A stretch of 49,583 bases of DNA, taken from positions 1 through 49,583 of the IMG/VR virus record IMGVR_UViG_3300030331_002167; one strand, written 5' to 3'. Position numbers and translations under genes: made by a program. The DNA comes from a virus. How positions within the stretch are numbered: the stretch's first letter is position 1; each line of letters begins with the position of its first letter. Shown here piece after piece: positions 1-6,498 of the stretch. Under the pieces are notes generated by a model. That model ran no database searches and had not been told where the DNA came from. It worked only from the letters and a program-made list of their open reading frames with translations.

Positions 1-64
1 TAGTACCATAATATCCGGCTAGAATATCTTGTGTTATAGCCTCAATTGCTTGTAGTTCATGCAT
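1..64 (-). CDS. Partial small hypothetical protein, runs off left edge
   Basis: Reading leftwards from an ATG at 64-62, the frame stays open for 21 codons (starting MHELQAIEAI) to the window edge. It overlaps the end of the 57-251 gene by 8 bases, the same tight packing seen through this minus-strand run. Nothing in the visible residues identifies a function. It is called because the spacing fits the operon, but it is too short to be sure. Confidence 0.45.
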   Translation of the reverse strand, partial: MHELQAIEAITQDILAGYYGT

Positions 65-251
65 AGCTTTCAATTATTTCTTTTATATATTCTTCATCGT
101 CTATAATATCATTACATAGATCAAGTAGACGTCTTAGACCTTGTACTTCATATTGATTTAAATCTTCTGTTTGACCACTTCTTATGGCGTTTACACAATC
201 AGTTAAATCATTTGCAGTGTTTTCAAACCTGCAGTAACTCATATTTCCCAT
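57..251 (-). CDS. Small acidic hypothetical protein
   Basis: A 64-residue acidic protein, not recognised. The C-terminal half is predicted helical and rich in D/E and I/L (LCNDIIDDEEYIKEIIES), so it may form a helical bundle or a decoy-like acidic surface. It is the fifth gene of a compact minus-strand run transcribed leftwards (1044 to 57); the gene upstream ends only two bases before its start. No signal peptide or membrane segment is visible. Small acidic early proteins of phages often bind host enzymes, but no specific target can be read from the sequence. Confidence 0.65.
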   Translation of the reverse strand: MGNMSYCRFENTANDLTDCVNAIRSGQTEDLNQYEVQGLRRLLDLCNDIIDDEEYIKEIIESYA

Positions 252-253
252 AG

Positions 254-397
254 TTATTTTATTTTTCTTTTGATGTTACACCAATAAGTTTCGTCCCACC
301 ATTCATTATTATAGAATTCTATTACTTCTTGATTAGTTACAATTCCTTCACTTATCATTTTATGTATTTGTTCTATAGTATAGTCGTCAAAATTCAT
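254..397 (-). CDS. Small hypothetical protein (47 aa)
   Basis: ATG at 397-395 and TAA at 256-254 give 47 residues beginning MNFDDYTIEQ. It contains an aromatic cluster (FYNNEWWDETYW) followed by a basic tail (KRKIK). It sits between two similar small genes with gaps of one or two bases, which supports translation in an early operon. No family is recognised. Confidence 0.55.
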   Translation of the reverse strand: MNFDDYTIEQIHKMISEGIVTNQEVIEFYNNEWWDETYWCNIKRKIK

Positions 398-398
398 A

Positions 399-569
399 TT
401 ATTTTATTAGTGTGTTAATTACTTTAGTTGCTAACTTGTCAGCATCTTCTACATACTTATCATTAGTTTCGGTATAACCTAATTCTTCAAACATGTAATA
501 GTCTATTTCGCTGAAAAGTACTGTGACTAAACGATCACAGATTTTTTCTATTACTTCTTGCTTAGTCAT
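399..569 (-). CDS. Small hypothetical protein (56 aa)
   Basis: ATG at 569-567 and TAA at 401-399 encode 56 residues starting MTKQEVIEKI. The protein looks all-helical with mixed charge and a central aromatic patch (EIDYYMFEELGY). It is flanked by genes one or two bases away on the same strand, consistent with polycistronic expression from the promoter at 1061-1091. No function can be assigned. Confidence 0.55.
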   Translation of the reverse strand: MTKQEVIEKICDRLVTVLFSEIDYYMFEELGYTETNDKYVEDADKLATKVINTLIK

Positions 570-571
570 AT

Positions 572-733
572 TTAGAATATATAATTAAACCAGAATACAA
601 ATAGATTTTTAAGTGCGATCGCCATAGTAGGCACCCATATAGCTAAGAATATAGTAGTCATTACTGTTGCATATATTTTTAGCATTTTTTCTTCAACTGC
701 TGCGTAGCAGAACTTTATTAATTTAGTTTTCAT
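572..733 (-). CDS. Small single-pass membrane protein (53 aa)
   Basis: ATG at 733-731 overlaps the TGA of the 730-1044 gene (ATGA), and the gene ends with TAA at 574-572. The N-terminus is basic (MKTKLIKFCY). One hydrophobic segment of about 20 residues (ATVMTTIFLAIWVPTMAIAL, residues 22-41) precedes an aromatic tail. A positive-inside reading puts the N-terminus in the cytoplasm. It belongs to the leftward early operon. A role at the host inner membrane, such as superinfection exclusion, is possible but not shown. Confidence 0.6.
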   Translation of the reverse strand: MKTKLIKFCYAAVEEKMLKIYATVMTTIFLAIWVPTMAIALKNLFVFWFNYIF

Positions 734-1044
734 AAGTATTCATTAACTTTGTTTAGTAATTCGTGTATTTGTTCGTTTGGAAAGGTAGAATACACTTCAT
801 CTACCTTTGATTTGACGTAGTCAAATGTAAATTCGTTTGCTTCAACTGCGAAATATGATCTTAGTAAATTTGTTTTAGTATAACCATAAGGAGATTTAAC
901 TTTCTCATTTATCATGAGCTTCACACTTTTGTCGCCATAGATTATAGCTGTTAATAGATTTGTACTTACATTAACCTTTGAGGATGTCATCTCGCGAGTT
1001 ATATTAGTGTCGTGTACTAGTGCTTTTATTTCTTTCTCTGTCAT
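730..1044 (-). CDS. Early-type hypothetical protein (104 aa)
   Basis: First gene of the leftmost minus-strand operon. Its ATG at 1044-1042 lies 16 bases downstream of the -10-like element of promoter motif copy 1. The protein is soluble with mixed charge, with no clear motif; the centre (KLMINEKVKSPYGYTK) contains a chance SP pair. Its last codons overlap the next gene by four bases. No family recognised; the call rests on length, promoter placement and translational coupling. Confidence 0.7.
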   Translation of the reverse strand: MTEKEIKALVHDTNITREMTSSKVNVSTNLLTAIIYGDKSVKLMINEKVKSPYGYTKTNLLRSYFAVEANEFTFDYVKSKVDEVYSTFPNEQIHELLNKVNEYL

Positions 1045-1060
1045 ATCGTTTATTTATATA

Positions 1061-1091
1061 TATTATCTTTACTTTATCGTATTTAGTTTGT
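1061..1091 (-). promoter_or_regulatory. Early promoter-like motif, copy 1
   Basis: On the minus strand, ACAAACTAAATACGA (1091-1077) is followed by 8 bases and AGATAATA (1068-1061). The same 15-mer, spacer length and -10-like octamer recur at 1396-1426, 1823-1853 and, with three changes, 2182-2212, each just upstream of a minus-strand gene. There is no TTGACA-type -35 and no Bacteroidota TTTG / TAnnTTTG pair, so recognition by a phage or modified polymerase is likely (inference). The 15-mer overlaps the stop codon of the 1083-1172 gene. Confidence 0.75.
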
Positions 1092-1172
1092 GAATAATTC
1101 TATTATTGTATCTACTAATATTGTTAGTGCAACGATCAGCGCTGCAGCTATTGGAAATGCTATTAGTATCAT
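1083..1172 (-). CDS. Membrane micropeptide (29 aa)
   Basis: ATG at 1172-1170 overlaps the TGA of the 1169-1369 gene (ATGA) and leads to 29 residues that are almost entirely hydrophobic (MILIAFPIAAALIVALTILV, then DTIIELFTN). This makes one transmembrane helix. Its last codons ACA AAC TAA lie inside the conserved promoter 15-mer, so the stop codon is supplied by the promoter of the next operon. It is too short for family assignment; the ATGA coupling is the main evidence that it is translated. Confidence 0.5.
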   Translation of the reverse strand: MILIAFPIAAALIVALTILVDTIIELFTN

Positions 1173-1369
1173 AATATTTGACCGAGTATTTCGTAAAGAT
1201 TATCTTGTTTGTCTTTACTTAGTTTATTATACTCACCATCTGATTTACCCGGATAGCCGGCTAGGTGATTTACTACTTGCTGAGTTAGTTCAGCTTGACG
1301 AACTGTCTTACGCATTTCTTCAAATGCTTTTGACCAAGACCAGTTTGAAGGATTATTAGGATTATACAT
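1169..1369 (-). CDS. Small hypothetical protein (66 aa)
   Basis: A 66-residue hydrophilic protein beginning MYNPNNPSNW, with a basic helical middle (FEEMRKTVRQAELTQQVVNH) and a C-terminus with charged helical character. The ATG at 1369 is 26 bases from the -10-like element of promoter copy 2, so it is the first gene of its own transcript. It is followed by an ATGA-coupled membrane micropeptide. No family recognised. Confidence 0.65.
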   Translation of the reverse strand: MYNPNNPSNWSWSKAFEEMRKTVRQAELTQQVVNHLAGYPGKSDGEYNKLSKDKQDNLYEILGQIL

Positions 1370-1395
1370 AGTTATTTAATTTAATTAGTTTATAT

Positions 1396-1426
1396 TATTA
1401 TCATACGACTTTCGTATTTAGTTTGT
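1396..1426 (-). promoter_or_regulatory. Early promoter-like motif, copy 2
   Basis: On the minus strand, the exact 15-mer ACAAACTAAATACGA (1426-1412) is followed by an 8-base spacer and TGATAATA (1403-1396). It drives the 1169-1369 gene and its micropeptide. The 5' edge of the 15-mer touches the 3' end of the tRNA-like element at 1426-1469. Confidence 0.75.
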
Positions 1427-1469
1427 AACCGGGTGAGGAGTCGAACCTCACTACCAACCGTTCCGGCCA
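1426..1469 (-). ncRNA. tRNA-like element without an anticodon arm
   Basis: On the minus strand there is a perfect T-arm with B-box (TGAGG, loop TTCGACT, CCTCA). Directly before it lies a D-loop-like segment (AACGGTTGGTAG). Around both, TGGCCGG (1469-1463) can pair over seven positions with CCGGTTA (1432-1426), including two G-T wobbles. The element is only 44 bases: the anticodon stem-loop expected between D-arm and T-arm is absent, and no CCA is encoded. It may be a decayed tRNA, a tRNA mimic or part of a structured leader. It is not a normal tRNA gene. Confidence 0.4.
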
Positions 1470-1476
1470 TGTGGTG

Positions 1477-1511
1477 TACTCGTTCATATTTGATTTACCA
1501 GTAAACGAGTA
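1477..1511 (-). other. Perfect 8-bp inverted repeat next to tRNA-like element
   Basis: On the minus strand TACTCGTT (1511-1504) is complementary to AACGAGTA (1484-1477) across a 19-base loop. It lies 7 bases upstream of the tRNA-like element, with no open frame through it, so the two may belong to one structured RNA or be operator DNA. No T-run follows, so it is not a standard terminator. Confidence 0.45.
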
Positions 1512-1543
1512 GAACTAACTGGACTTTAGTATGTAGTCAAAGA

Positions 1544-1783
1544 TTACTCTTTGATTTCACTTAATTCTCTGCAAAACTTTGGCACAGTATTTGAATTAGT
1601 GTATGATTTGTACTCTTGAAAACATGGCATACTTTCAAACTTTTCTTGAAATGTTGAGTAAATTTCGTCGTGATCGTAAGTAAATGTTACGCCTTTTTTG
1701 TTAGTAAAAGTAATTACAGTGTTTGTATCAAGTAATGATTTTCTTATTACAAATCTTTTAGTAGTTAAATTATTAGTTTTCAT
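1544..1783 (-). CDS. Early-type hypothetical protein (79 aa)
   Basis: A 79-residue basic N-terminal protein (MKTNNLTTKRFVIRKSLL) with a strand-rich middle (VITFTNKKGVTFTYDHDEIY). Its ATG is 39 bases from the -10-like element of promoter copy 3. It appears to be a single-gene transcript, as about 170 non-coding bases separate it from the next minus-strand gene. No family recognised. Confidence 0.65.
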   Translation of the reverse strand: MKTNNLTTKRFVIRKSLLDTNTVITFTNKKGVTFTYDHDEIYSTFQEKFESMPCFQEYKSYTNSNTVPKFCRELSEIKE

Positions 1784-1822
1784 ATGTTATATATTTATTT
1801 ATTATTAATTATTAGTTTATTA

Positions 1823-1853
1823 TATTATCTTTTGTGTGTCGTATTTAGTTTGT
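1823..1853 (-). promoter_or_regulatory. Early promoter-like motif, copy 3
   Basis: On the minus strand, the exact 15-mer ACAAACTAAATACGA (1853-1839), 8 bases, then AGATAATA (1830-1823), continuing into an AT run. It lies upstream of the 1544-1783 gene, and the TAA within the 15-mer ends the 1845-1925 micropeptide frame. Confidence 0.75.
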
Positions 1854-1925
1854 GTAATCATTTATAAAATCATAAATAATGAATAGTGAAATGATTATTG
1901 GTGGTATTGTAAAGAATATTAGCAT
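1845..1925 (-). CDS. Putative membrane micropeptide (26 aa)
   Basis: ATG at 1925-1923 gives MLIFFTIPPIIISLFIIYDF followed by INDYTN and TAA at 1847-1845. It is one hydrophobic helix with a short polar tail. Like the 29-aa peptide at 1083-1172, it ends in Thr-Asn-stop because ACA AAC TAA is the start of the promoter 15-mer. That parallel is the best support for a real gene; length alone would not be. Confidence 0.4.
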   Translation of the reverse strand: MLIFFTIPPIIISLFIIYDFINDYTN

Positions 1926-1993
1926 AAGAGTGTATATTAGTTTATTAGTTAAAATTAGTTAGTATGTGTTAGTGATAACTTCAATGTATGTGA

Positions 1994-2152
1994 CTAAAGT
2001 ATGTTAACTTTGTATATGCATTTAGTTATATTAATGTCTATTTCTTCTAAGAATTCTATGAACTCATCTGTTAGTTGAGGTGAATCATTGTATTGATAAG
2101 TAAGATCGCCGTTTGGTAGAGTTATTTCAAATTCGTATTTAAATTCTGACAT
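1994..2152 (-). CDS. Small acidic hypothetical protein (52 aa)
   Basis: ATG at 2152-2150 and TAG at 1996-1994 encode 52 residues starting MSEFKYEFEI. The first half looks like a beta hairpin (FEITLPNGDLTYQY) and the second like an acidic helix (DEFIEFLEEIDI). It is the first gene leftward from the divergent region, 29 bases after the -10-like element of promoter copy 4. No family recognised. Confidence 0.6.
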   Translation of the reverse strand: MSEFKYEFEITLPNGDLTYQYNDSPQLTDEFIEFLEEIDINITKCIYKVNIL

Positions 2153-2181
2153 GTTGTTTAGTTTATTAGTTTTGTTTATTA

Positions 2182-2212
2182 TATTATCTTATATGCATCG
2201 TAAATAGTCTGT
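2182..2212 (-). promoter_or_regulatory. Early promoter-like motif, copy 4 (variant)
   Basis: On the minus strand ACAGACTATTTACGA (2212-2198), 8 bases, then AGATAATA (2189-2182). It differs from the other copies at three positions of the 15-mer but keeps the exact spacing and -10-like octamer. It fires away from the divergent region into the 1994-2152 gene. Confidence 0.65.
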
Positions 2213-2519
2213 GAAAAAAGCTAAAACATTTACACAATATCGTATCGAAAACGACGACGTATACAAAATATCGTTCTGAACGATCGGGGGCTGGCAAAAT
2301 CAAATTGCGTTTTTGTTATAAAATACAAAATTCTATATAGGGGCCCAACCCTATATTTCTATATTTCTAATAATCAGTGTGACAGTAGCCTTATAAGTAG
2401 TATAATAAGAGGCAAATGTCACTATATATTGCAAATAACCTGTAGTAAAAAACAGTAAAAACCTGTAAATAGCTATAATATGCATAAATAACAAAAATAT
2501 TTTTAAAAAAACTAAAAAA
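2213..2519. promoter_or_regulatory. Divergent intergenic region between early and late genes
   Basis: No credible gene lies here. It separates the leftward early genes from the rightward fibre operon. It holds a short imperfect direct repeat (CAATATCGT near 2235 and AAATATCGT near 2266), a perfect hairpin ATCGTT-CTG-AACGAT (2270-2284) and a second hairpin at 2335-2356. The last 60 bases are an A-rich leader ending in a run of A just before the ATG at 2520, a context shared with the 6499 gene. Rightward late promoters probably lie here, but no consensus stands out. Confidence 0.5.
2335..2356. other. Perfect 8-bp hairpin upstream of the fibre operon
   Basis: ATATAGGG (2335-2342) pairs with CCCTATAT (2349-2356) around the loop GCCCAA. 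A locally GC-rich core in a strongly AT-rich context suggests a terminator for leftward or rightward read-through, an operator, or an mRNA stabiliser at the start of the late transcript. No clean T-run follows on either strand. Confidence 0.5.
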
Positions 2520-3680
2520 ATGGCCATAATATACACATATCCGTCCACATCTAGCCTAGAAGCAGACGATTTACTGCTTATATCAGACGATAGTGACGGT
2601 AAAAAGACTAAATCAGTGTCATTGGGTACAATAAAATCTTTTGTTGGTGGCGGAAGCGCGGCTTTCTTAACAGTTCAAACTGAAAATGGCGGCACAATAG
2701 TCAACAATGTAGTAGATATTAAGGTAACTAACAACACATTGACAGATAACGGTAACGGAGTAGTAACAATAGACACAGGCGGAGGTAGTGGTACACCAGG
2801 TGGTGATCAAGGTTCTATACAATATAACGATAACAGTGCATTTGAAGGTAGTGCTAATCTAATATTTAACGGTACAGACAAGCTTGACGTAACACACATG
2901 GTAGATATTAAAGGTGATGGTACTAATTCTGGTAAATTAAAGATATACTGCCAAGATAATACAACACCACACTATGTAGAAATAGAAGGTCCAGAACATG
3001 GAGTGTCAGGACAAAGCAATTATACTATAAAACTACCTGCTGTAGCACCTACAGATGGACAAATACTTGAATATGTAAATAATGCTACAGGTTATGAGTG
3101 GAAAACGCCAGCTACTGGTGGATTAACTGAAACTGCCGGAGTTTGGTATCCAATATTAGGAACACAAGCAGGTGTTAATGCTTCATTACAATACCAAAGT
3201 AAAATTACCAATGGAACTAGAAGTGGTACATGGAGAAGAATAGGTAAACAAATGTATTATGATTTCTATATTGAGTTTACAATAACTGCCGAATATCAAT
3301 CGGGTAATTTAGTTATAGGACAATCACTAAATGCAGGTGATAACGATAATGTTTATCCACTTCCAGTAGATACAACAGAACCATCTACTACTAATCCTAC
3401 GCTAGCAAATAATCTGCAGAATAATGGCAGCTGCCAAATAACGCAAGCCACTTCAAGTGATAATGCTTTAATGTGGTATTATATGCCTCAAACAGGTAAA
3501 GTAGGTAGAACAACTGCTGGTATAGTAGATTTAGCATCTCATAATTTTAGTAACTCTTTTGAAGCTGGACAATTACCTTATATTTTACACACAGAATACT
3601 CTCAGCAGTGGTGGACTGCAGAAGCAGACAATGTTGTATGTGTATTAGCGGGAACAATAATAGGAGTAGCTTCGTCGTAA
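2520..3680 (+). CDS. Tail fibre / receptor-binding protein with MAIIYTYP adaptor
   Basis: 386 residues. The N-terminus (MAIIYTYPSTSSLEADDLLL) is nearly repeated in the next gene and resembles virion-attachment adaptor domains of phage fibres, where a short beta segment is followed by an acidic loop and a helix (residues 1-45). Glycine-rich linkers follow (GGGSGTPGG near residues 89-97), then repeated strand-rich segments typical of fibre shafts (PGGDQGSIQYNDNSAFEGS). The C-terminal half is probably the receptor-binding head. It ends immediately before the ATG of the next fibre gene with no gap. No peptidase, lyase or chaperone domain is recognised, so receptor specificity cannot be inferred. 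Confidence 0.7.
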   Translation: MAIIYTYPSTSSLEADDLLLISDDSDGKKTKSVSLGTIKSFVGGGSAAFLTVQTENGGTIVNNVVDIKVTNNTLTDNGNGVVTIDTGGGSGTPGGDQGSIQYNDNSAFEGSANLIFNGTDKLDVTHMVDIKGDGTNSGKLKIYCQDNTTPHYVEIEGPEHGVSGQSNYTIKLPAVAPTDGQILEYVNNATGYEWKTPATGGLTETAGVWYPILGTQAGVNASLQYQSKITNGTRSGTWRRIGKQMYYDFYIEFTITAEYQSGNLVIGQSLNAGDNDNVYPLPVDTTEPSTTNPTLANNLQNNGSCQITQATSSDNALMWYYMPQTGKVGRTTAGIVDLASHNFSNSFEAGQLPYILHTEYSQQWWTAEADNVVCVLAGTIIGVASS

Positions 3681-5393
3681 ATGGCAATAATATATACATA
3701 TCCTAGAATATCTCCAGGTAATAAGTCACTATGGGTTTTAGTAACTGATAATAAAGATGATCAGAAAACTAAAAATATAAATCTTGAAGACTTTTCTAGA
3801 TTAATACCTGAGTTTATTGAGTTAAACGATTTTAAGCTATGTGGGCATCCGTTTGTACCGGTATGCCCTGTACCTATAAATGATGGTGATGGTATATTTT
3901 ACAATGAAATATCTGAAGTATGGGAAATAAAACCTGCACCTAGTGTAACATATGAGTTAAAAGGATTACAAGACGCTAGTACTAGTCCATTTAGTTTTGA
4001 TATAGAACTTCAAGGAAGCGATGGGTCTAGTAGTGATGTTAAATTAAGACCAGGAGCTAACATAAACTTTAGTGTATCTGGTGGTGAATTAACTATTGGA
4101 TCTACAGGTGGAGGTGGAGGAGGTTCTATAACAGTAACTGATAATACGACAACTGTAACACCTGCATCGAAACTTACATTTGTAGGAGCTACAGTAACAG
4201 GAGTAACTCCAGACGCTACTATTACTATAAATGGTAATGAATTTTATGTAAGTAGTGTAGCACCTTTAACAAATGTAGTAGGTACATGGGGAAATATAAA
4301 TTCTACATATGTATCATCTGGTGGACAAGATCCAGCTAAGAATATAGGTGACGGCACAAAAACATTTAGTGATATATTTGATTTAATATTTTTTCAAGTT
4401 CAACAGCCAACTGTTACTCAACAAATAAGTAGTAGTGCCTCTTGGTCTATACCTAAACAAGGTCTTTACTATGTAGTAGGTGAGTCAACATCAGTAACGT
4501 TGAATTCCGCAACACTTAACAGAGGTACTGTTAGTAATCCACCGCAAGATCCAGGTCATAATAGGTATTATGGTGAAACTACAGACGCTTACGTAGAAGG
4601 CGCTACACTATCACAGCCTGTACCAATAACAATACTTACAGATGGTAGACAAGACGCTAACCCAACATTTGCTACAAACACACTAATAGAAAATTCTGTA
4701 GTAGTACCAGCTTTTGGCCAAACTTATACATGGACATTAAAACTAGATGTAGCCGGTACTAATTCAAATCCACCTCAACCTTACGCTAACGAACCTTATG
4801 TAGATAGTCAAGGTCAAGTAGAAGGTTATTGGAAAACTAATCTTGGAACAGTGGCCACATCACCGGCATTAGCACCAAGCACAACAAGACCTCATCCTAT
4901 AAACTTAACAGGGCGTTTACCTATATATTTTGGAAAAGGAGGGCCTAATCAATATCAGCCACCATATGTAAATAATAATTATTTACCAGCTAACTTTAGT
5001 TTACCTAGCGTAGCTAGTCCTGTTCCTAGAGGTAATACATCTTGGACTGATCCATATCAAGCTTTGTGGAATGGCGCTGATATATTATTTTATCAAGAGT
5101 TTCCTCAAATAATGAGTCAAAACCAATTACACTGTGTAATGGTACCAGATAGTATATTAACACATTACGCTAACATGGGCAAGTCATTAACTATATTTGT
5201 TTGGGATCCAGTTCAGCTACAGTATGTTAATAATAATAGTTTTTGGACTACAGGTGGATCAACAACTTTACCATGGATTAATTCTAATGGTTATTCAAGC
5301 GAAACTTTTACTGTTTATTACAACAATAGCGGAAGTACTCAAGATGGCGATCCATCAACATCAATTGCAAAATATAAAATAAGAATGATATGA
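3681..5393 (+). CDS. Second tail fibre protein with the same adaptor
   Basis: 570 residues. Residues 1-45 repeat the MAIIYTYP adaptor of the preceding gene and then diverge. A poly-glycine linker (GGGGGGS, about residue 142) leads into a strand-rich T/V/G region (TVTDNTTTVTPASKLTFVG) and a large proline- and asparagine-rich C-terminal domain from about residue 210. That domain is of a type seen in fibre heads of marine phages. The ATG of the next gene overlaps the stop (ATGA at 5390-5393). It was probably made by duplication of the adaptor and acquisition of a different head, giving the particle two alternative or co-assembled fibres. Confidence 0.65.
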   Translation: MAIIYTYPRISPGNKSLWVLVTDNKDDQKTKNINLEDFSRLIPEFIELNDFKLCGHPFVPVCPVPINDGDGIFYNEISEVWEIKPAPSVTYELKGLQDASTSPFSFDIELQGSDGSSSDVKLRPGANINFSVSGGELTIGSTGGGGGGSITVTDNTTTVTPASKLTFVGATVTGVTPDATITINGNEFYVSSVAPLTNVVGTWGNINSTYVSSGGQDPAKNIGDGTKTFSDIFDLIFFQVQQPTVTQQISSSASWSIPKQGLYYVVGESTSVTLNSATLNRGTVSNPPQDPGHNRYYGETTDAYVEGATLSQPVPITILTDGRQDANPTFATNTLIENSVVVPAFGQTYTWTLKLDVAGTNSNPPQPYANEPYVDSQGQVEGYWKTNLGTVATSPALAPSTTRPHPINLTGRLPIYFGKGGPNQYQPPYVNNNYLPANFSLPSVASPVPRGNTSWTDPYQALWNGADILFYQEFPQIMSQNQLHCVMVPDSILTHYANMGKSLTIFVWDPVQLQYVNNNSFWTTGGSTTLPWINSNGYSSETFTVYYNNSGSTQDGDPSTSIAKYKIRMI

Positions 5394-6439
5394 GTTGGCC
5401 AACACCACCCGATCCGGTACCAGCATCAGGAGGCTGGCCAGGTATATTACCCATAGGTTCTAATTTTAACGTAGGATTTGCAGGACCTTTAGATAATAGA
5501 ATGACTGTAGGTTCTGTAAATGATTTACCTTCATTAGATAATCCATATGCAGGTATGTTTGCTAGCGTTTGGACTGGTACTAATGGAGATGCAGCTAATG
5601 GGTTATATTACTTTGAACCTCAAGTAAATGCTCAAGGAATAATAACAACTAATCCCGCTGTAAGTGATTGGGTAAAAGTTGGTGGAGGTGGTGGGGCTGT
5701 AACTGATGTTTTAATTGATCAACAAAATATACCTGGATTAGCTTTTGATCCTACAACAGCTCAAAACGGTAATGTAGTATTTACTTTAAAACCTCAAGCT
5801 ACTTCGTCTACAGGATCTGGTACATATCTAGGTTTACAAACTCTATATGTTGGAATAAACGAAGCAGCATCACAACCGGTTTATAAAGTTGGTCAGCCAG
5901 GAGCTGCCATGATAATTAACTACGATAACAATGATTACGTTTGGAAACAAAGTAATTTCTTTTCACTAGCTACAACCGCTACACCTACTTGGTATACTCA
6001 ATATGAAGATAATACCCAAACGCCAACTGCTAAGACGGTTTATGGTTTAAATACTAGAGTAACTCTAGATAAGAATATTACATTTGCAATTGGAGACGGA
6101 ACTAATGGCAATAAAATAATAGATGGTGAATTATGTACTCTTATAGTTAAACACCTTGATAATCACTCTTTTCAGTTAACCGCTGGAAACGTTAACGGTT
6201 CTAGTGTTACGCACGCTATAAACAATGTAGGTACAAATCCATTTACTTTAACAAATACAGCTGGAGCTATAGATGTTATAACAGGATTATGGGATGAAGG
6301 TGATCAAACTATGTATTGGACAGTAGGTTTAAACTATGGAGGAGGTTCACCACCTGTATCAGCTGGACTAGTTGAGTTAGAAGGTAACTTATTCTTAGTA
6401 GAATTAGAAAGTGGATCAGGACAAGTAGAGCTGGAGTAA
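5390..6439 (+). CDS. Third fibre-type / virion surface protein
   Basis: 349 residues without the MAIIYTYP adaptor. The N-terminus is proline- and glycine-rich (MSWPTPPDPVPASGGWPGIL). Next comes a segment common in fibre proteins (VWTGTNGDAANGLYYFEP, about residues 61-78), a GGGGG linker near residue 98, and a jelly-roll-like strand-rich C-terminal domain. The last 25 residues contain a triplicated LVELE-like motif (LVELE, LVELE, QVELE). It is translationally coupled to the fibre gene before it and is followed by a 59-base A-rich gap. A fibre tip or accessory fibre is the likely role. Confidence 0.6.
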   Translation: MSWPTPPDPVPASGGWPGILPIGSNFNVGFAGPLDNRMTVGSVNDLPSLDNPYAGMFASVWTGTNGDAANGLYYFEPQVNAQGIITTNPAVSDWVKVGGGGGAVTDVLIDQQNIPGLAFDPTTAQNGNVVFTLKPQATSSTGSGTYLGLQTLYVGINEAASQPVYKVGQPGAAMIINYDNNDYVWKQSNFFSLATTATPTWYTQYEDNTQTPTAKTVYGLNTRVTLDKNITFAIGDGTNGNKIIDGELCTLIVKHLDNHSFQLTAGNVNGSSVTHAINNVGTNPFTLTNTAGAIDVITGLWDEGDQTMYWTVGLNYGGGSPPVSAGLVELEGNLFLVELESGSGQVELE

Positions 6440-6498
6440 CGTAAAAAAACTAAAAAACAAGTAATAATAAAAAATAAGTCAAACCTAAAATAATAACC

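Noticed and set aside
1090-1359. Plus-strand open frame of 89 codons across the minus-strand early genes
   Set aside because: It lies antisense to the 1083-1172 and 1169-1369 genes, which are supported by ATGA coupling and a promoter motif, and it has no similarity or spacing support of its own.
2351-2548. Minus-strand hydrophobic open frame of 65 codons in the divergent region
   Set aside because: It overlaps the start of the fibre gene at 2520, its hydrophobicity follows from AT-richness, and no promoter copy faces it.
6444-6498. Terminator after the fibre operon
   Set aside because: The gap is A-rich but no stem with a T-run is present, so transcription probably continues into the chaperonin genes.
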